This document shows positions 62,801-64,000 of a stretch of DNA of 64,000 bases, one piece after another. This DNA is from Labrus mixtus (taxonomy: Eukaryota; Chordata; Actinopteri; Labriformes; Labridae). The notes beneath the pieces are model-generated. The model did not search any database. It saw only the letters and a program-made list of their open reading frames with translations, and had not been told where the DNA came from. Every line of letters begins with the position of its first letter. Position 1 is the first letter of the stretch. The stretch covers positions 5,101,858-5,165,857 of the forward strand of contig NC_083616.1 in NCBI RefSeq assembly GCF_963584025.1, written 5' to 3'. The translations under genes were made by a program, and so were the position numbers.

Positions 62801-64000
62801 TGCCCACCGTGGACGCCTGACATATGGCACCTTTGATTGGCTTTGTTGTTTTCTATGCTCCTCCAAACCATATGCCCTCTCATCCCCTCCCATCCCCTGC
62901 CCTGCTGCGTCCTCACATTTTGTGGCTTTAATAAGCTGAGTGTTGGCAAATTAGCCTCTCGTTTTGTTGACGAGAGCGCTTGGCTGAATTCCTCGCTTCT
63001 AAATCCAGATTGAGTGTTTGGAGGTCGGCTTTTGGTGCGTTTCCTCCTGTTTTGAGTGATGCAGTGACAAATCTCCTCTAATGAGGAATTAATACCTTGG
63101 CTGGCCATGAGGAATGATCAGCAGGAGGAAGATTAACCCTTTATTGTTTGGCCGAGGAGATTCTGAGACCCTCTGTAAAGGTTATCGCTCTTCACTGGTT
63201 TCTACTGAGGATGTTCAGATCGGTTCACTTCAGATCTTTTTACACAACAGAGAAGTGTTTTTTTAGAGAGGCAACCCAAAAGAGAATTAACGAGATGATG
63301 TTAACTTTTGCAGCCTTAGAGCAACATGCTTTATTCACATGTCACTTAAAATCCACAACCCAGCATTGCAGAAGATCAGAGGCTCTGGGGATCAAGTCCT
63401 TCGGGTTGAGAGTCAACCGAGTCCACTACTGAGCCACAGCCGCTTTAGTGTTTGATAACAATAATAACCTCATACGGAAGTACTTTAGTTCAAGTTTGTT
63501 CCAGCTTCCCATGTGAGAACCGTCGTGTGAAGTTAAGGAAGTGGCTGCTCTGTTCTGTCTAATGAGCAATAACCCTGTGAGGTGTCTCTGGAGGAAGAGC
63601 AGATGAGTTTTGTTTTGTTAGGAGATAAGAGCAGATAAGAGGTTTCTCCTACCTGTGAAGCCGTCTGGACAAACACATTGATAAGAATTGATCAGATCCT
63701 GACAGCTCCCACCATGCTGACACGGAGCAGACTCACACTCGTCCACATTGATCGAGCAGTTATCTCCTGCAAAGAGAAAAGAAAAATGAGATTCATATCA
63801 CTTTAAGGTGAGTCATTAAACCAGGACACTTAAGAGGGTTTGGTGTATCTAACCGGTGAATCCTGGCAGACAGTGGCAGATGAAGCCAGCGGCCTCATCA
63901 TAGCTGAAATTGGCCTTGCTGAGTTCAGGGAGCTTCCAGTAGTTCAGGACATCTGAGCGCTGGAAACATTCGCCTCCATTCTCACATGGGTTCTGCTCAC
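49627..64000 (-). CDS. crb2: crb2 (probably crb2b), Crumbs cell-polarity protein, 3' part of gene
   Basis: Spliced gene whose long-form coding exons in this window, in transcript order, are 63854-64000 (cut by the edge), 63653-63766, 58128-59081, 57097-57638, 56244-56409, 52345-53206, 50991-51107, 50628-50754 and 49627-49848. Each internal junction has AG and GT ends and matching phase. The product is a type I membrane protein: EGF repeats, laminin-G 1, EGF, laminin-G 2, EGF, laminin-G 3, five EGF repeats, one helix and a 37-residue tail ending ERLI. Crumbs proteins mark the apical membrane of epithelia and photoreceptors. Their tail binds PALS1-type PDZ scaffolds and FERM proteins. The tail (SEGTYSPSSQEVAGARLEMG, then VPPEERLI) agrees with CRB2 rather than CRB1 as I know them. 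An alternative first exon at 59707-59770 gives a short form. Paralog a versus b is an inference from that short form. The 5' end lies beyond 64000. Confidence 0.95.
49849..50627 (-). other. crb2: crb2 last intron
   Basis: A 779-base AT-rich intron with a GTAAGT donor at the upstream exon. It contains a TAGATATATAGATACAGTAT patch near 50448. No other feature is seen. Confidence 0.85.
50628..50754 (-). CDS. crb2: crb2 exon, membrane-proximal EGF repeat
   Basis: Acceptor TGTGTTTCAG, donor GTAAGT; phase 2 in, phase 0 out. It encodes an EGF repeat with EIDECESSPCLNGATC and CVCMPGFSGKLCERN. The cbEGF start (EIDEC) suggests calcium binding. CESSPC fits the O-glucose consensus C-x-S-x-P-C, and CLNGATC fits the O-fucose consensus before the third cysteine. 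Confidence 0.93.
50872..50962. repeat. (TG)n microsatellite in short crb2 intron
   Basis: About 45 TG units with one CG interruption, inside a 236-base intron. In the sense of the crb2 transcript it is a CA repeat starting 29 bases after the donor of the exon at 50991-51107. Confidence 0.95.
50991..51107 (-). CDS. crb2: crb2 exon, EGF repeat, phase-symmetric
   Basis: Acceptor GTTTAACAG, donor GTGAGA. It encodes WRYPPAACDAYRECLNGGVC and then CTCKPGYSGDR. At 117 nt, entering and leaving in phase 2, it could be skipped without shifting the frame. The EGF lacks both O-glycan consensus sites seen in the neighbouring repeats. Confidence 0.92.
51108..52344 (-). other. crb2: crb2 intron
   Basis: A 1.2-kb AT-rich intron. 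A 131-codon minus-strand frame (51167-51562) has no known domain, sits wholly inside the intron and is treated as chance. Confidence 0.8.
52345..53206 (-). CDS. crb2: crb2 exon, laminin-G 3 and three EGF repeats
   Basis: Acceptor CTCCTCACACAG; donor GTAAGTAC; phase 1 in, phase 2 out. The first two-thirds encode a laminin-G domain (from VFQDNALQFIANSSLLSPVT to YTGCLGEVRVGGVYLP). Three EGF repeats follow, beginning ICDSQPCLNQGVC, EINECSPSPCVYGSC and EVDDCLEFNCVNGGTC, and the exon ends GYMGKRC. The middle two start like calcium-binding EGFs. ICDSQPC fits O-glucose and CVNGGTC fits O-fucose consensus. Confidence 0.95.
53207..56243 (-). other. crb2: crb2 intron with LINE 3' insertion
   Basis: A 3-kb intron. 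Apart from the LINE 3' end at about 54585-54866 it is AT-rich with no supported exon. Confidence 0.8.
54585..54866 (+). mobile_element. LINE 3' end, family C, antisense to crb2
   Basis: Words AACCTTCAGC, CGACCACCATTGGACTGAG, CATCGGACTATGTCGTCCCC and CACCTCAGTGGCAAGGAAGT are shared with 19020-19260. The end (GTGTCTCGAGATAACACTTG, GGCGCTATACAAATAATGAT, TTGATTGATTGATGG) is the complement of 24766-24830. This is the most complete 3' end of the family in the window. Confidence 0.75.
56244..56409 (-). CDS. crb2: crb2 exon, EGF repeat and second partial EGF
   Basis: Acceptor GTCTGCACAG; donor GTAAGTAG; phase 0 in, phase 1 out. It encodes DGPCFNGGQCQVTWNDFKC through YSGRLCE, a complete EGF between laminin-G 2 and 3, then LWCVDKPCIDGVHCVDLQDG followed by YEC, an EGF-like stub that leads into laminin-G 3 in the next exon. 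Confidence 0.93.
56410..57096 (-). other. crb2: crb2 intron
   Basis: A 687-base AT-rich intron with donor GTAAAG. Nothing else is recognised. Confidence 0.8.
57097..57638 (-). CDS. crb2: crb2 exon, laminin-G 2
   Basis: Acceptor CATCCCCTCTTCAG; donor GTAAAG; phase 1 in, phase 0 out. One laminin-G domain of about 175 residues, from YPSWTFGHENTTSYAAF to NFKGCLQDIRLDHKHM and ENVLQGCKSDDTCK. Several N-glycosylation sequons are present (NTT, NIS, NFT, NVS). Reading upstream through the intron gives an open extension that I exclude because the acceptor with its pyrimidine tract fits the phase of the preceding exon. Confidence 0.93.
57639..58127 (-). other. crb2: crb2 intron
   Basis: A 489-base intron between the laminin-G 1 and laminin-G 2 exons, with donor GTAAGAG and a pyrimidine-rich acceptor tract. 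No other feature. Confidence 0.85.
58128..59081 (-). CDS. crb2: crb2 exon, two EGF repeats, laminin-G 1, one EGF
   Basis: Acceptor CTCCATTCAG; donor GTAAGAG; phase 1 at both ends, 318 codons. Order: a calcium-binding EGF (EVDINECDSDPCKNGATC), an EGF (CQQHQCQHGAGC to CLCPPGWSGERC), a laminin-G domain (from TFSFNSEGYVFVQLPES to FIGCMEDLRVDHKPL), and an EGF (DWCQEDPCMQRGQC to YYGESCE). CDSDPC and CKNGATC fit the O-glucose and O-fucose consensus. This acceptor can receive either the upstream EGF exon at 63653-63766 or the signal-peptide exon at 59707-59770, and both keep the frame. Confidence 0.97.
59707..59770 (-). CDS. crb2: crb2 alternative first coding exon (signal peptide), short isoform
   Basis: ATG at 59768-59770 has A at -3 and is the first Met after an in-frame TGA at 59801-59803. 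The exon encodes MRGNILMLLLLCCCCGPWWL then T and the first base of a Gly codon: one basic residue, a hydrophobic core and a small-residue end, a textbook signal peptide of about 20 residues. Donor ACAG|GTACAG splices in phase 1 to the acceptor at 59081, giving LTGIHCEVDINEC. The predicted isoform is 1017 residues with two EGFs before laminin-G 1. Zebrafish crb2b has a reported short form, and mammalian CRB1 has an isoform with its own internal promoter, so the arrangement has precedent. Expression is not shown by sequence. Confidence 0.8.
59771..60060 (-). promoter_or_regulatory. crb2: Candidate promoter / 5' UTR of crb2 short form
   Basis: Just upstream of the alternative first exon the transcript strand is strongly purine-rich. 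A GA tract (complement of CT at 59830-59874) is followed further out by GGGAGGAATGGGAGG-type sequence and a GGGCGGG Sp1-type word (complement at about 60001-60007). There is no TATA box at a convincing distance. GA/GC-rich TATA-less promoters are common, but the start site cannot be placed. Confidence 0.4.
59830..59874. repeat. (CT)n / (GA)n microsatellite
   Basis: CT dinucleotides to 59859, then CACTCG and CTCTCTCTCT. It lies 60 bases upstream of the alternative crb2 start codon. Confidence 0.9.
62700..63200. promoter_or_regulatory. Candidate intronic enhancer of crb2
   Basis: Repeat-free, GC-richer block within an AT-rich intron. It contains GGCTTTAATTAGGCCCC, CACCTTTGATTGGCTTTG (TCF/LEF-type CTTTGAT), GTGGCTTTAATAAGC, AATGAGGAATTAATACC and GAAGATTAACCC. 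No open frame with domain features. It lies about 2.9-3.4 kb upstream of the alternative first exon, so it could serve either promoter. Inference from motif density only. Confidence 0.4.
63370..63446 (-). mobile_element. tRNA-derived SINE head, inverted fragment
   Basis: On the minus strand it reads GCGGCTGTGGCTCAGTAGTG through CTCAACCCGAAGGACTTGAT and CCCCAG: a tRNA-like A-box followed by a decayed B-box. The body of the SINE is missing. Confidence 0.55.
63653..63766 (-). CDS. crb2: crb2 exon, EGF repeat (long form only)
   Basis: Acceptor TCTCTTTGCAG; donor GTAGGAG; 114 nt, phase 1 at both ends. It encodes a calcium-binding-type EGF: DNCSINVDECESAPCQHGGS through CQDLINSYQCVCPDGFTG. CESAPC and CQHGGSC fit the O-glucose and O-fucose consensus. 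It is bypassed in the predicted short isoform. Confidence 0.95.
63854..64000 (-). CDS. crb2: crb2 exon, EGF repeat with long inter-cysteine loop, cut by window edge
   Basis: Donor CACCG|GTTAGA; phase 1 out. It encodes EQNPCENGGECFQRSDVLNY, WKLPELSKANFSYDEAAGF and ICHCLPGFTG. The roughly 30-residue insertion between the third and fourth visible cysteines is unlike an ordinary EGF but is a feature I associate with the same repeat in vertebrate CRB2. The exon continues past 64000. Confidence 0.93.

Larger units (their letters stand above)
59082..63652 (-). other. crb2: crb2 4.6-kb intron with internal promoter candidate
   Basis: The intron contains the alternative first exon at 59707-59770, a CA run at 59467-59498, a CT tract at 59830-59874, an enhancer-like block at about 62700-63200 and a SINE head at about 63370-63446. 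Between 60250 and 62600 it is AT-rich with short frames only. A word resembling the fold-back element at 201-528 lies near 60928-60960. Confidence 0.85.

Overview
The window looks like nuclear DNA of a spiny-rayed (percomorph-type) teleost. It has interrupted genes with GT-AG introns, dense CA/TG microsatellites, poly-G tracts, tRNA-derived SINEs, short inverted-repeat transposons and 3' LINE fragments. No bacterial, plasmid or phage features are seen.

One protein-coding gene is clear. It lies on the minus strand from 49627 to beyond the right edge and is a Crumbs family gene, crb2. Nine exons of the long form fall in the window (the first is cut by the edge): 63854-64000, 63653-63766, 58128-59081, 57097-57638, 56244-56409, 52345-53206, 50991-51107, 50628-50754 and 49627-49848. 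All internal junctions have GT-AG ends and compatible phases. They encode EGF repeats, three laminin-G domains, five further EGF repeats, a transmembrane helix and a 37-residue cytoplasmic tail with a FERM-binding segment and a C-terminal ERLI PDZ ligand. The tail matches what I know of vertebrate CRB2 better than CRB1.

The most interesting item is a tenth coding exon at 59707-59770, inside the 4.6-kb intron before the laminin-G block. It has its own ATG preceded by an in-frame stop, encodes a signal peptide, and splices in the correct phase to the exon at 59081. It predicts a short secretory-entry isoform of 1017 residues lacking the N-terminal EGF repeats. This fits the short form reported for zebrafish crb2b, so crb2b is the likely paralog.

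The left 48 kb (1 to about 49000) contains no gene I can support. It alternates between transposon relics and several GC-rich, motif-dense blocks without open frames (about 1690-1990, 5250-5600, 8640-9170, 9535-9740, 9880-10560, 30750-31050, 40080-40350, plus 62700-63200 inside the crb2 intron). These have the texture of conserved non-coding regulatory elements. That is an inference from sequence alone and needs an alignment.

The repeat content is rich and partly nested: a hAT-like element inside an older repeat whose intact second copy is also present; a small inverted-repeat element with a target duplication inside another two-copy repeat; a SINE inside a 1.1-kb TA-flanked inverted-repeat element; a degraded tRNA-Asp-like gene next to a tRNA-derived SINE; and several LINE reverse-transcriptase relics.
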